From the NCBI RefSeq assembly GCF_016086655.4, contig NC_052138.2, positions 37,459,403 to 37,523,402 on the forward strand: a DNA stretch of 64,000 nt. The letters run 5' to 3'. Numbering within the stretch: position 1 is the stretch's first letter; each line of letters starts with the position of its first letter. Shown in pieces: positions 11,216 through 22,784 of this stretch. Made by a program: the position numbers and the translations under genes. Source of the stretch: Lepeophtheirus salmonis (Eukaryota > Arthropoda > Copepoda > Siphonostomatoida > Caligidae). The notes below the pieces were generated by a model. The model was not told the origin of the DNA and searched no databases. It saw nothing but the letters and a program-made list of their open reading frames with translations.

Positions 11216-11700
11216 TATACATTATCTATAGACAAGGATTGCCATGTTAAACACCTAAGTAGTTGTTTTAGCAAAGTTTTTATCAAAAACGGATGCCTTA
11301 AAGATTAAATCAGTCAGACCAGCAGTATTTTTATTGAACATAAGCTTTTTGTTATAAATATTTACTCCAATTTGATAGAAATCTTATTTGTCATGTATTT
11401 GTATTTTATTCAAACTATAAAAAATATCAATGATGATGAGACAAAATATTATATAATTGTTACTTCAATATGCTTCATGTGGAGTTTATTTTTAGATATT
11501 TGTTTGAATGACGGGAAAAAGATTGACATCCTTGAAGCAAGTAATTGTTAAAGGTTTAAAAAAACAATTTGTATGTAAAAGTTGTTTTTTTTTCAAAGTT
11601 CATTGGAAAATATATATCTTGATGAATTTCCTTAAATGTCTTTATTATAAGATAACTTTTTGTACCGTCATCTTTGACAATGTTGTTAACAGAGTTGTAG
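11216..11700. other. AT-rich DNA with no supported gene
   Basis: No supported gene. The sequence after TTATTTTTAG at about 11,495 reads ICLNDGKKIDILEAS before a stop. It could be a small exon, but I cannot support it further. Confidence 0.3.
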
Positions 11701-11928
11701 TACTTGGATCCGGATAGTAATTTTTTGATAGACTCGTCTCAGATTATTCACCATGTGGACTCAAAGTTGACTGGGTATCATATGAACTTTAGAATTGCAG
11801 TCATTTGGCATTTGGGGAAAGAGTTGTTTGTAAATTGCTCTGATTTGAAGTGTGATTTTTCGCGAGGAATTACGGTTCCCTGGATTATGGTATTTTTCAC
11901 ATATATTTTTGTAATGTCCAGCTTATAA
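11701..11928 (+). other. Unrecognised protein-like open frame
   Basis: The frame from 11,704 has a codon pattern richer in GAT/GTT/GAC-type codons than its surroundings and reads MDPDSNFLIDSSQIIHHV, then TGYHMNFRIAVIWHLGKEL, then FSRGITVPW, with a stop at 11,926-11,928. No family is recognised. It may be an exon with a donor inside the last codons (ATG|GTATTT), the remnant of a mobile-element protein, or chance. There is no start context worth trusting. Confidence 0.2.
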
Positions 11929-13117
11929 TCTTTAAATCGGTATCCCCCCCGTCATCTGGGCATCATAAATGTATTACTCCTAAAATTAAAATTAATTTGA
12001 TATTAAATAGATGATTTTGGGAAGGTGATTTAATAACAATAATTTATTCACTCATTCATAAATGAATATAAAAGTATTCCTCATTAAACATTTATTTACT
12101 CTCAACCCAAAAATTATAATCCAACTTATATATGATTTAGTTTTGAGAGTTGAATGTTAATTTAACCACTTTAACATGAGGTTTATTCGATAAGAAGTAA
12201 AGTATAATTAACCAAATGATCACAGAGTGACTATTTGTAAACCATATGAATATTAGATCATGGCGTTAGCTAACTAACACTGAAAAGTACCATAGTTAAG
12301 GTTGATTAGTTGAATTAGAATTAACATTCTTGCTAAGTTGTCAGCAATTTCTAACAATATTTTGATAGTTAAGAAGAATTTACAATCTACCCATTCATTT
12401 TATGCCTTTTTTCTATTTTTTTTTTTTTTTTTTTGTAAGGAAAGGTTGCGATGTACAATAAAAATAACAACACGAGATAAGAGAACAAAAAGAATTATGG
12501 ATAAATTATAACAAAGGAGCACTTTGTGTACCTTTTTCGCATTTACTTAAATACAAACGTGATTTGCTGAAAGACTAATCCCATGTCTTATTCAGGTAAA
12601 AGAGCTCAACCGAAAATATTTAATTTATAAAATTGAGCAATTTCCTTTACAAATGAAACGTAGAACAATTAATGATCAATAATTATTATGTAAATATTTT
12701 ATTTATTTGTCACAAGAAAAGATTAGCAGTGTTGCGAAATTTGAATCTATAATTGTAAATTGTTAAATAGTTTTATCAATACAAAAATTAGGATCGAAAA
12801 CAATTACATCGTAATTAGTACTGGATGAAGATACGATTATTTAATTGGATTTTAAAATAAAAATAGGAAGCCCAGAGTCCATTAGATAAATTAAGAGAAT
12901 TTAAGCATGTGTTTAAAACAATATGTAGAGAAAATAGTCTCGAAAATTATGATTATCAGCATAATACAAGTAGTAAAGAGACATCCATTATTTTCCAATG
13001 GATGACTATATTAATGTGTATCTCACGTAGTATAAGTGCAATAAGTTTACGCTGGATGGCGTTAGAAAAGAAGACTTATAAAACAACTTTGTGATTGGTT
13101 GACTTAAGTCTGTTTGA
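11929..13117. other. AT-rich DNA with no supported gene
   Basis: Contains a poly-T run at about 12,418-12,436. I see no coding sequence or named repeat. Confidence 0.4.
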
Positions 13118-13420
13118 GTGTTCCTCAAATATGAAAAATACGCCATATTTTTACAGTTTTTCTTCGATAAAGGGAAAAACACAAGACAGACGACTAAAAA
13201 GGTGAATATTGTTTATGGTTCTGATACTGTTATAGCCAATTATGCACATCTTCGGTTTTGTAAATTCCGTTCCGGTAAATTAATGTCAAAGATGCACCCC
13301 ACTCTGGAAAACCAATTGTCAAAAATGTGGGTAAAATAATTGAAACCGTATTTTACGGGCGTCATGTAAGCATTGTTTTTGTGGCCAAGGAAATAAAAAT
13401 TAATGAAAAAAAATTAAAAT
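13118..13420 (+). pseudogene. Mariner transposase, N-terminal (HTH_48-like) fragment
   Basis: The frame from 13,118 reads FFFDKGKNTRQTTKKVNIVYG, then FCKFRSGKLMSKMHP. This is the paired-HTH start of mariner/SETMAR-type transposases (a KKG-NA-T-ICAVYG-like helix followed by FRSG). Near 13,291 the homology shifts frame to APHSGKPIVKNVGKIIETVF, then IVFVAKEIKIN, matching the second helix-turn-helix of the same protein. The conserved order across the frameshift shows a degraded mariner. The catalytic domain is absent. The fragment ends about 65 bp before the poly-T start of the RpS25 pseudogene. Confidence 0.6.
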
Positions 13421-13485
13421 AATGGTTTAATTTACTCTTCGCATAGATTGCTGTTGTGTATTTGAGATTAATTTGCTTGAAAAGT

Positions 13486-13793
13486 GTTTTTTTTTCTTTT
13501 CGGGTTATTTAGATTTTATTTTAACAACTGAAAGTAACTATATAATTTACTCGTATTCAACGTCACCTTCGTCTTTCGTGACACGCTTGTAAATAGATTG
13601 TGCAAGCACCTTGGTGGACCACTTGTTTGATGATTGCTTTGTTAGAAAAGTTCTGTGAGTGCCTTACGAGCAATGGATCTTCTAACTTTAAGTATTTTGC
13701 TGACGATTAAGGGAGTGATCGATTTGTAGGTAAATACACCTTCGATGAGTTTGGCATAAGTGGCTTGATAAACAAAACATTATTTTGCAACTT
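13486..13793 (-). pseudogene. RpS25: Processed pseudogene of ribosomal protein eS25
   Basis: The minus strand from 13,793 reads KLQNNVLFIKP. After a frameshift it reads ATYAKLIEGVFTYKSITP, then VSKILKVRRSIARKALTEL. After a stop and another frame change it reads NKAIIKQVVHQGACTIY, and in the third frame YKRVTKDEGDVEYE, then TAA (13,547-13,549). This is the C-terminal two-thirds of eS25 (LNN-VLFDKATY-KL-KEV-YKLITP-VVSERLK-RGSLARKAL-EL...), in order and with no intron. The stop is followed by AATAAA (complement of 13,515-13,520) and then a poly-A tract (complement of 13,487-13,500), the signature of retroposed mRNA. The Lys-rich N-terminus is missing, as expected of a 5'-truncated reverse transcript. 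eS25 is a 40S subunit protein; this copy cannot make it. Confidence 0.8.
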
Positions 13794-13799
13794 TTAAAT

Positions 13800-16555
13800 T
13801 ATATTGAGTCTTCTTTAGTAGTTAATTATTTCTAAATATTCATTTTATATATTCTTGATTGTGCTATATTTTATAATAGTCTGTCTAATTTTCGTTTGTG
13901 TACATGTTTTAAGGAATTATTGTTCCAATATATTGTATTATATTATTATAAGATTGTAGATGTTTAAATGCATGCCAATAAAGGGCAAGAAAAAAAAAGA
14001 TGCTGGTTCACATGTATGCATGTACAAATTTATCATATTTGCATTCATCCAAATGTCATATAAGGAATCGTATACCATAACTACAATAGACCAATACACT
14101 ATTTCTTATCTTTTTTATTTGTTTTTGTTAGTAGAAATGTTGAGGGAACATGTCCAATAATATCCTTTTTGATAAAAAATGAAGAAAGTATAAAGTTTGA
14201 GCCATATTGATAATGGCTTAGACGTTTTCCACATCCCTTGAAGTTGTAAATTTCAAATTTTTATGAATAAAATAGATTCTTACCTAAAAATGTAATAATA
14301 ATAATATTTCCATCTAAAATGGTCATTTCATATGTAGTCATGTCCAATTAATGCTTCAAAATTGAGCTAAATATCCAAATAAAAATAAATAAGAGCCTAG
14401 TGTTTTCCAGGAGAGTTATATATCAGTAATGAAAAGAAAAATGGATGCACTTAATATTTATAGAGAAAAAATTGATTATAAAGACCTCTATAGCTTTGGC
14501 AAAAAAATGCATAGGATAAACTTGGGTGGGGAAGCTAAGTGACAGAGCTCTCTTGTTTTTGAGGGATAAACATAGAGAGTGTGTAATCAAACCTATATAA
14601 CGATTGTAATAATACACATTTTACCTAAAAATGCAAATAAAAGTTAAAATGCAAAAAATGTCAATAAAATCCAAAAATGAAAATAAATCTTGTTTAAATT
14701 ATTTGGACATCACTACAAACTATGGCAAATAAAATACTATCGTACCGTATACAACTTCATATGGGGGAGGTCCCGACCTAACAAAGAGAGCACAACAACT
14801 TTGGATGAAAAAAAGATTTATTTTTCAACGAAATGTCCTTCCCGCTCTATAACCTTGAGAAAAAACTGGAAAAAAAAGTCTTTGTTGCTGAGAAACTTCT
14901 TCACATCACTGTTTTTGGTCAAGTGTGAGCAAATTAATTTCTCTATTTGGGAATATAGGGACTATTTTTACATGAAATTGTAAAAATTTACGACTTTAAA
15001 GGCTGTCAATGACAGATAATCTTGATCATGATGGCTCAAATCTTACATTTAAAAAATACAAAAAAACATTTTTGAACAATGTCTCCCCAACATTTTGAAG
15101 GTAAACATTTTCAAAACTAGTATAATCTGCATGGGTACAGAGGATATAAATATGTCGAGTCCTTATTTTTGCATAACTCGTTCATTCTTGGAGTAATGAT
15201 TATGGGCAGATCACATTTATTTTTAGATAAAACATTAAACCCGTGGTCAAACACACATTATCATAGACCAAAACATGTTGGTTTTTTAGTTGTCATTTTG
15301 AAACATTCTTTTTTTTGTAGGAGACATTTTAGAATATAAGAAAGTTTTCAAGATTGGAAAATAAACCCTAGATTTTTACGTAAAATGCTATGCAAACCAA
15401 AAAAATATTTTTTTTTAAAATAAAAACTACATTAATTTCAATTTTTGACATTTACGATGGTCAAATTTTGGACAAAATAATATATAAAATTCTATAAAAC
15501 TGTCAATTTCCGTAAAATCCATAACGTTGAGTACTTATATAAATATAATCAAATGTAAAATACGTTGAGGATCAAACATCAAAATATACATGAGTAATTA
15601 TCGGAAGATGGCCCAGAGAACTTGGGTATAGCAAGGAAAAAAGTAAGTAAAGAGTACTCAAACCATAATAGCGAAATGAATAAAGTAATATTTTTTATTA
15701 ATAAGTTCAGCGTAGTAGACTAATACCTAAGTAAGCAAAACTCATATTCTATTAATTTTTTCTATCTTGTCAGGCTCTTCATAAATGTATATAATATCTC
15801 AGGAAGAGTAACATACATTTTAAAGCAGGATTTAACAAAAGGATGAAAGGGATATAAAAGAAACCAAAAAAAGAAGAGATACATTTTTAACTTTGAGGCT
15901 TTATGGACGAATATTTGTGGCTTTTTTAATCCTATATAGTCTGCTACACAAATATATCTTATTCTTTGCTATAAATCAAAATTTGATAATACATTAATAA
16001 TTTAAACAGTATTTGAACAAATGAACAGGATATCATTGATGCGTGAAATAATCAAATGAAGTCACCGTAACTCACTTCATATGGCTACTGCAAAATAATT
16101 CATTTGAGAGTAACTTATTTATAAAAAATAACAAGTCATAAGTATATACTCACAATCTGGAAATGGTAGTTTATATATATATATATATAATGGTTTTTAA
16201 TATTTATTATTTTTTACGATGTTGCCTCTTACTTTTTGTAATTCATATAGAACTAAATATGTCGTATGAAATAATAGTTTATGCGTGTTGAATACCTAAT
16301 GTCCTTAATATGAAACGTAATATCGGTCCCATAGATGATGTCCGTCCTATAAAATGTCACAAATTTTGTAGCACCCGCTACAAACATAATTTTCACTAAT
16401 GGTGTACATAGTAAATTACATTGGTTCAGAATAACATTAACGATATGTATTTCATGTGGGAGAACAATTTGTCATCATTCTTAATGGCGTCCTAAATAAA
16501 GTTTTTTTTTAATAGTTATAAACATTGAGTGCTTATTAGTGTTGAGAATTTTCCG
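13800..16555. other. AT-rich DNA with no supported gene
   Basis: About 2.7 kb in which I can name nothing. Open frames at 13,960, 14,423 and 14,690 are low-complexity or not protein-like. An ATAT microsatellite lies at about 16,172-16,190. Confidence 0.4.
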
Positions 16556-16559
16556 AGAC

Positions 16560-16805
16560 CTATTTTTTAACAATGAGGAGGGTTGCTGGTTTAAATCCTT
16601 GTTGGACTGGGAGTAGAATTGAGGATCGACATCGGATTAATTCCAGCCTAAATGGCCTTCATAAATACGGAGTGGGATTTGTGTTTATTTATTTCCTCTC
16701 ATGGTATTTGGAACTGATCTAATATGACGCCATGATAGCTAAACTTCTCTCCTCCCAAACATTGTTAGGATTGCAAGAGGATCCGCAAGTAATAATCCAA
16801 GTTGA
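16560..16805 (-). repeat. Interspersed repeat R1, minus-strand copy
   Basis: Read on the minus strand, R1 has this order: a TGTTAAAAAAAGAAACC region, a segment like AGGAGAGAAGCTTAGCTGTC, CATTAGATCAGCTGCAAGC, GAAGGA, ATTACTCCGATGTCGATC and CTGAGTCCAACAAGGACTT. This copy spans the central and distal parts (TTGTTGGACTGGGAGTAGAATTGAGG... on the plus strand). No protein is encoded. Other copies lie at 31, 38-40, 52-54 and 59 kb. Confidence 0.55.
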
Positions 16806-16808
16806 TTG

Positions 16809-16890
16809 TTGAAGAAATGTAAGAAACTTCTTCGATAGAAGGAATGGAATGTTTCAACAGTGTCGGCTAGAAGTAAAATTTGAACTTACA
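16809..16890. repeat. Short repeat shared with 50,488-50,572
   Basis: GAAGA(A/G)ATGTAAGAAACT..., ...AATGTTTCAAC..., ...CTAGAAGTAAA is shared at both places in the same orientation over about 80 bp. Function unknown. Confidence 0.4.
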
Positions 16891-16911
16891 TCTAATACAA
16901 AACATAAAAAA

Positions 16912-16960
16912 CGGCGAATATGCCATGCAGCAAAATCGTCAAGAGGCGAAAATGTATACG
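16912..16960 (+). repeat. Interspersed repeat R5, short copy
   Basis: CGAATATGCCATGCAGCAAAA, then AGAGGCGAAAA, matches the start of the R5 copy at 9,437. The remainder has diverged. Confidence 0.35.
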
Positions 16961-17249
16961 GGAAAATAAAAAATACTAGTTGAGTGTAACTTTAATTAGA
17001 GTTGTGCAGAACTTCACCTTTTCGCGTGCGATATTTTTTGTCTAGTTGGCAATCTGAGGAGAGTGTATATTAATTTTATAAGCTGTTACCACTTTTTTGA
17101 ATGTTTCTTTAATTGACTACATGGAGTTGCACTGATTAAATATAAGTAAAGAGTATAGTATTACAATGTCTCTCCATCTGAACTAGGAATTGTGTTTGAA
17201 GTACATATACATAATGTATATTTCCTTCTCTTTCTAGCTCGCAGCTAAT

Positions 17250-17930
17250 TTAATAAACGCCATCACAGGTAGTCTACAATTTTTACAAACATTTTCCAAA
17301 TTGTCATGGTTACAATGTTAATTTTCTTCTTTTTTTTTTGTTTATGTGTTTTTGCTAACCGGCAGATCATATTTTCTACAACTCAATTTATAAATATATG
17401 CGTAATAAAAAAATATAATTATATAAGAGTACGTGTTACGTTAATACGTTATATATATTGTTTAAATACAATATATTCTATTCATTCCACTATGTTGAAT
17501 AAAAAACACAGATGAATCTTCTTGAATGATTGTTGTTTGACTTGGGCGTGTGAAGGAGTTATCAAACAAAGGTACTTATTTTTTGACTATCATCTACAAA
17601 GTTCTTAGAATTGATTATTCAATTCCTTTAAAAGCGGATCTTCCATATACACATGTATAACACCGGGTGAAAACTAAAAATTTACAGGTTTGCATATTAT
17701 TCCTGAATGCTTTATGTGTTTGTTATATGTATTTTACAAAAATATATTTTATATTATCCTGTTCCGAAATTATTGAGAAGGTTTAGTTTGAAAGGAAAGG
17801 AGAAGAGTTAGCTACAAAATCCCACCTGCATGGATTTAGTGATGAATTTTATGGTGGAGAACATTCAATAGTTATTCAGAGATTAAATAACTAATGTCTA
17901 CATACAACATTTGCACATGTTTCTCCATTT
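17250..17930. other. AT-rich DNA with no supported gene
   Basis: No supported gene. The 69-codon frame at 17,306 is a Phe/Tyr/Ile-rich artefact of a T-tract. Confidence 0.4.
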
Positions 17931-17931
17931 G

Positions 17932-18545
17932 TTACTGAACATGGAGACTCAAAAATTGCACTTGTACTTTTTGAGACACTACTAACTGGGAAAAACAGTG
18001 TCTGAGATTAACTCCGACCTCACTATCATTTACCCTGATGCATGCCCTAATTGTGCAACCATCTTTCGATGGGCTGGTGAGATCTGGGATGGCGAAGCTC
18101 GAGAAAGCTGTCTCTGAGGACGTCTTGGGAGATAAAGACACACAACAATATTGCCCAAGTCAATAACTTTGAAAAGAATAGAGTCTTAGCGGGGCTTTCC
18201 CTACCACCCACAACGATTTTAAGAATCTTGACTGATGATGTCTTCCTCCAAAGCTTCCTCAGCGTCTGGGTACCCCCATTTTATCTCTCAAATCAACAAG
18301 GATGAGCGAGTGAAGTGATGTAAGGCCGTGATTAAGCTCTTCCAGTACCATAGGAAGCAGTTTTTGGAGTCCCACCTGCTTGTACAGTACTAGTTGTATT
18401 CCGTAAGCTGAAGCACCTGGTGTGGGATTACGATTTTGATAGACAGGAAGACCTCGTACGTGGCGTTCAGCGGGTGATGAAATTATTGAACGAAGAGGAG
18501 CTATCCAGGCATTTGTGGGACTCAAATAGCTTTGAAATCTCAGTT
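17932..18545. other. Unidentified, less AT-rich degraded coding remnant
   Basis: Base composition rises above the background for about 600 bp, and both strands give short protein-like runs. On the plus strand these include INKDERVK, KAVIKLFQYHRKQFLESHLL and, in another frame, KLKHLVWDYDFDRQEDLVRG then RVMKLLNEEELSRHLWDS. On the minus strand there are frames of 69 and 88 codons. The frame changes and stops suggest a dead mobile-element protein or pseudogene. I recognise no domain. The 22-bp word near 18,240 also occurs near 1,778. Confidence 0.3.
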
Positions 18546-18872
18546 GGAGTATGACCCATTATGTTAGAGTTGTGACCTTGAGTCATTTAAACATTAAACA
18601 TATTCCTCCTTATTTCTTCATTCTATGGGACTACAGATTTCTCGTTCCATTTATTCAAGACAAGAAGTTTCTTCAATTACAATTATCTATTCAACTCTGG
18701 CAATGTATAGATTATTTTACAATTCCGTTTTAAAGTTATTTTTCTTCGAATTCTCCAAAAAGTAGGCCAGTGGTAAGCTTGGCTTTGTGTTTGCATATAA
18801 GTATAGAAAAGGAAAAAAATGGATTTAGAGTATAGTAGAAATCGTAAATCCCAGTAATTGATATATTAAAGC

Positions 18873-19208
18873 ATGAATGATTTTGACCGTGTACACAGGA
18901 GCTCCATCCTTCTAGAAGTTAACATTGCAATAAAGGAATTTATTTGCACTATATTGTTCACGGCAGTTCGAGGTACTCCAAAACATTTTATGATTGTGCA
19001 TAGACTTGGTGTGGTTAATCCCAATGAAGTTATTAAGATTATCTGCATTGATAATGGAGTTGTTGATGTTGTAACTTTGAAATCTGAGTTGAAGTCTGAC
19101 CTGCACGAATTAAAGTTGTGCCTTTTAGTCTTGTGTCCCACACTAATGCCATTCTTTGTTGGTTTAAAAAATAATAAATCTTTCAGATACTTTATCAATA
19201 CTATGTAG
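18873..19208 (+). other. Unrecognised open frame, open on both strands
   Basis: The 111-codon plus frame (MNDFDRVHRSSILLEVNIAI, then MIVHRLGVVNPNEVIKIICI, then DVVTLKSELKSDLHELKLCL) overlaps a 110-codon minus frame. The plus frame uses GTT/GAT/GAA-type codons with purine-rich first positions, which looks more like coding than its neighbours. No family is recognised and no flanking splice sites stand out. It may be a mobile-element relic or chance. Confidence 0.25.
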
Positions 19209-19209
19209 C

Positions 19210-19692
19210 CACAAAAAACCTCATAATTTTGATTTGTAAGAGTTGTTTTTTTAATTTTTCGTCTCCACTCCGTATACCTACATAATATATTAAGATAATA
19301 TCAACCAAGGATAAAAATATTCATAAGATAAATAAGTACATATAAATTCAAAGTACTCGCTATTGATGTGGCCTCCAATGCAATGAGTGAACACTTTTTG
19401 TCTTGGGGATTAAACAAAATGACGTTATAGAATAACTGTAATATACATATATTTAACATATATTATATGTGGGTTACTTAATATATCAAATACATGTATA
19501 GAAGGTGGTAATGTCCATCAGTTAAAAATATGAGAATGAAAGATTGCACTTTTTTTTGTATTCAATTAAAGTAATTAAAGAATTTTATTTTTTCCGAACA
19601 TGTCATTTTTTCAAGAAGTAATCACTAGAACGTCAAATACAATGAGCAAAACTTAAGATTTTTTGCAGAGTTATAAGGAGTGATACATAAAA
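19210..19692. other. AT-rich DNA with no supported gene
   Basis: Nothing recognisable before the TA of the mariner at 19,695. Confidence 0.4.
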
Positions 19693-19694
19693 TA

Positions 19695-20464
19695 CGAGGC
19701 TAGTTAGAAAAGTCCTTGCTAAGTTCAAGAGGTAGGATTACTAGCGTGTATCGAGCTTAAACCAGGAAGTGGAGTGATTTTGATAAAATGTACGAAAAAG
19801 AATTTCATGTGTTGATCAGACATTACTTTATGAAAGGCAGAACGCCTCAAGAGACTTATAATAAGCTTGATAAATATTATGGGGGCTCTACACAGAACAG
19901 TTTATAAGTTGTTTCAAAATTTTCGGAGAGGCCATATGGGCACAAGAGACACTGAACTGTTGAGGTTACTACTCCAGAAATCATTGATAAAATCCTTGAT
20001 ATGGTGATGGATGACAGAAGAGTGAAGGTGCATCAGGTTGCTAGTGCTATGTATCTCTCGAGTGGGACCCCTATTTCTATTAATTTTGCGACCACAACTG
20101 CAAAGGTGTGAGCAGGTGCATTGCCGTGATGGAAATGACTTTTTTGGAGAGGAATCATTGGTTTTTTTTTCTTGCAGCACGGTTTTCAAACGGTCCAATA
20201 ACGATGTATAATATACTCTTGAAATAGTTTTACCCTTTTCCGAAAAGTAAATGAGGATAATTCCTTGCAAATCAAAAAGACTGTGGCCATAATATTGTCA
20301 GCCAATTCCTCGATACAAACGAATGGCAAACAGAAAAAAATAGACTGATCTGGCTGATGGTTAGTGTGTGTTCTTCCAAGAGATTCTACTAACTAAACAT
20401 AGTCTCCATACGCACCAGTAGTGTCATCTCTCGGGCTTTGCACGGACTTTTCAAACGACCCTTT
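19695..20464. mobile_element. Rearranged mariner with two 5'-type ends
   Basis: TA flanks each end (19,693-19,694 and 20,465-20,466). The left half reads forward: terminal CGAGGCTAGTTAGAAAAGTCC, a leader, then from 19,788 MYEKEFHVLIRHYFMKGRTP and, past two stops, PEIIDKILDMVMDDRRVKVH, the mariner N-terminus. At about 20,065 homology flips. The minus strand from about 20,300 to 20,070 reads ATVFLICKELSSF/GIILIYFSEKGKTISRVYYTS-like sequence and then FHHGNAPAHTFAVVVAKLIE, the region of the second catalytic residue. Outside it, the minus strand from 20,464 gives an end plus leader (GTTTGAAAAGTCCGTGCAAAG...ACTACTGGTGCGTAT) that matches the left end and leader for about 65 bp. The expected HHDNAPAH reads HHGNAPAH, so the catalytic Asp is lost. 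Confidence 0.7.
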
Positions 20465-20469
20465 TATAT

Positions 20470-20650
20470 ACTGGCTGTATGTCAAAATAAAAGCAACCGA
20501 AAGCGAACTTAGTAATCCTGCCAATTTGAAGAAATATTTTTGGAGGAAAGTAGCATAATATTTCCGTCCTTTAAAAAAAATTCTGTCTGTATCGGTGTTA
20601 CAAAAAGCCGTCTAGGTCGGGTTCATGTTCAAATTCGATCTAAACCGATT
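20470..20650. other. Unassigned DNA next to the mariner
   Basis: No gene or clear repeat. Confidence 0.3.
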
Positions 20651-20654
20651 CCAT

Positions 20655-20770
20655 TGATACGTTGTTGATGATGTCTTCCGTGGTGTAAAACTATGAACAT
20701 TGGTTAAAGTAATGTTATATGAAGTACAATTGTTATAAATCATAAATCAAAATAGGGGAGAAATTCGGTC
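20655..20770 (+). repeat. Interspersed repeat R6, copy 1
   Basis: GTTGATGATGTCTTCCGTGGT, then AACTATGAACATTGG, matches TTTGATGATCCCATGTGTGG, then AATTGTGAACATTGG, at 22,325-22,445. Both are preceded by a CGGTCTA-type pyrimidine/purine word. Non-coding. Confidence 0.4.
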
Positions 20771-22320
20771 TTTAAATTAAGACCAAACCAGGAAAAAGTT
20801 CGATCTTCCCCGGAGTTTTAACATGACTATCTACATAAACCATTAAAATATAGATACCCGGGGCTATTCACCCTCCAATAAAAAACCGTGATTAAGACAC
20901 AACTACAAGAAACTGATTATAACACGAATTATTATAAAATATATCAATTATGATCTATATCACCATATAAGTAATATCAAAAATAGCATTGCAAATTAAT
21001 CTATTGCACAGGAGGTTTTGTACTATAACTAAGTAAATCTGTTCATATCTTGGAAGATGGAGGAAAGGAAAGGGGCCCGCCACCAATTTATATATTTGTA
21101 TTTATATATTTGGTATTGAAAATAAGCATGCACTCATCCATGTGTGGGTTTGAAAGTTTACATAGATGGCATTGAAAAAGGCACTCGTCTCTTGTTGTTC
21201 AATATTTTACTTTTTCCGTCCATGACTCATGATATAAATCAAGTTTTTTAATTTGATTTTAATAAAGCCCTTAAGGCAAAAGAGATTTTTTCTATGAAAA
21301 CGTTGTATCCATTATTTGTGAATACTTATTCCGCATACCTAATAAAAATGACAATTTCATTAAGTATAAAATGATTGACCGTATGCGATAATGTTAAATT
21401 TTGAAAGGTTAGGGTAGATTTTATTCACAAATGTGGACGCATACAAAGGTTTTTCTCAAAGGATACTATTTTTCAGATATGTCTCAGGGTTATACACTTA
21501 CGGGAAATTATGATGGCATCCTGCATTTCAATTTTAATAATATAAGATTAACATAATTATATATAAGTCACTGAACTAAATATTGATGATTTATGAAATG
21601 AATGGTATTTGTAATGGACTTTTGCATTCATTAGCGTAAAATGAGCACATTTAATTCAATTTTGATATGATTTAATTAGAAAAATATCACATAGGAATCA
21701 TGCACCGTTTTATCATGAGTTCGAACCGACTTTTTTATTACTCCTGTACTTCTGATGAAAGAAAAGAGGAAGAGACAATATAAACAAATAAAACATCATG
21801 AAATGAAGTCTTATCACATCGACAAGAAGTTCATTGATGTTCTTTGTCTCCTTGACATGTTTAGGGAGTTTTTACCCAGATTGGGAATGACAAAACTCCT
21901 AAAACTTGAAGTAGAAGTTCTGACTGTTTATATTCAATTTTTTTTTTTTTCTTTCTTTTTTCTCTCAAGTGCTGAAGTACACCAGTAAAAATACGGTTCG
22001 AATTCATTATAATAAGAAATTACATTCATTTATAAATGTTATATATCCAAATTGAATTAAAATGCCCTTATTTTAAGTTATACTATATTTTTTTTAAATG
22101 AATTATAAAAACCATCAACTGAAGGAATACCCATTTTAGAATTATAAAATAAGTAGTACAAAGATACATTAATTCTATCATAATTTTTTTTTTTACTTTT
22201 AGCCCGTGGATTGGGTTGTGTATTAAAAAAGTATTTTAAAGTCTGGATTGGAAAAAAATTCGGTCTAGATGGGTCTTACAAAAATATAGATGGATCGGTC
22301 TAATATAAAATTTAATCTGT
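20771..22320. other. AT-rich DNA with no supported gene
   Basis: No supported gene. There is an imperfect inverted repeat of about 30 bp (21,301-21,330 against 21,421-21,452, sharing TTTGTGAATA / TATTCACAAA). The open frame at 21,755 is Lys-rich and then runs into a T-tract. Confidence 0.4.
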
Positions 22321-22324
22321 AGAC

Positions 22325-22445
22325 AAATTTTTGATGATCCCATGTGTGGTTTAAAATTGTGAACATTGGCATATAACGTCGTATATATATATATATATAT
22401 GTGTTGCATAAATAAAATCTGAAAACTCATAAATTAGGCGGATCA
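22325..22445 (+). repeat. Interspersed repeat R6, copy 2
   Basis: Partner of 20,655-20,770. A TA microsatellite (about 22,381-22,400) lies inside it. Confidence 0.4.
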
Positions 22446-22589
22446 GGGATAAAATCGTTCCATAGATTTTAGTGTACTTTTTGCAGGTCGGATCAAGTTA
22501 CATAATTCCAAAAATCATACCCGATTGATGTAAAAACAAACTTGTAAACTTTTGAAGCTTATGATAGATTGAAGAAAAGAATAATTGAG

Positions 22590-22700
22590 AATATATGGGT
22601 AAAACTAAAGTATTCAAGGGAAACAGTGGACACTCAGCAGAAGGAGAGCATGTGTTTGCGTTCTCTTTCCTGATTGGCTTAACATTGTCAGCTTCCATAT
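22590..22700 (+). repeat. Interspersed repeat R5, distal part
   Basis: ATTCAAGGGAAACAGTGGACAC, then GAGAGCATGTG and ACATTGTCAGCTTCCA, matches the distal half of the R5 copy at 9,437-9,640. Confidence 0.4.
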
Positions 22701-22784
22701 ATTCCAAATTGAATGATCTTGGATGTTTTCTATTCAACAGACATAAGACTAAATAAATTAATTTGTATAATTAATATGGTCGTT

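Noticed and set aside
16172..16190. TA, CT and AG microsatellites here and at 22,381, 44,104 and 61,248
   Set aside because: Ordinary simple repeats; noted in the region entries only.
19914..20270. 118-codon minus-strand frame taken as one gene
   Set aside because: Only its first half (CKGIILIYF, SEKGKTIS) is transposase. It runs across the inversion junction into the complement of the N-terminal half.
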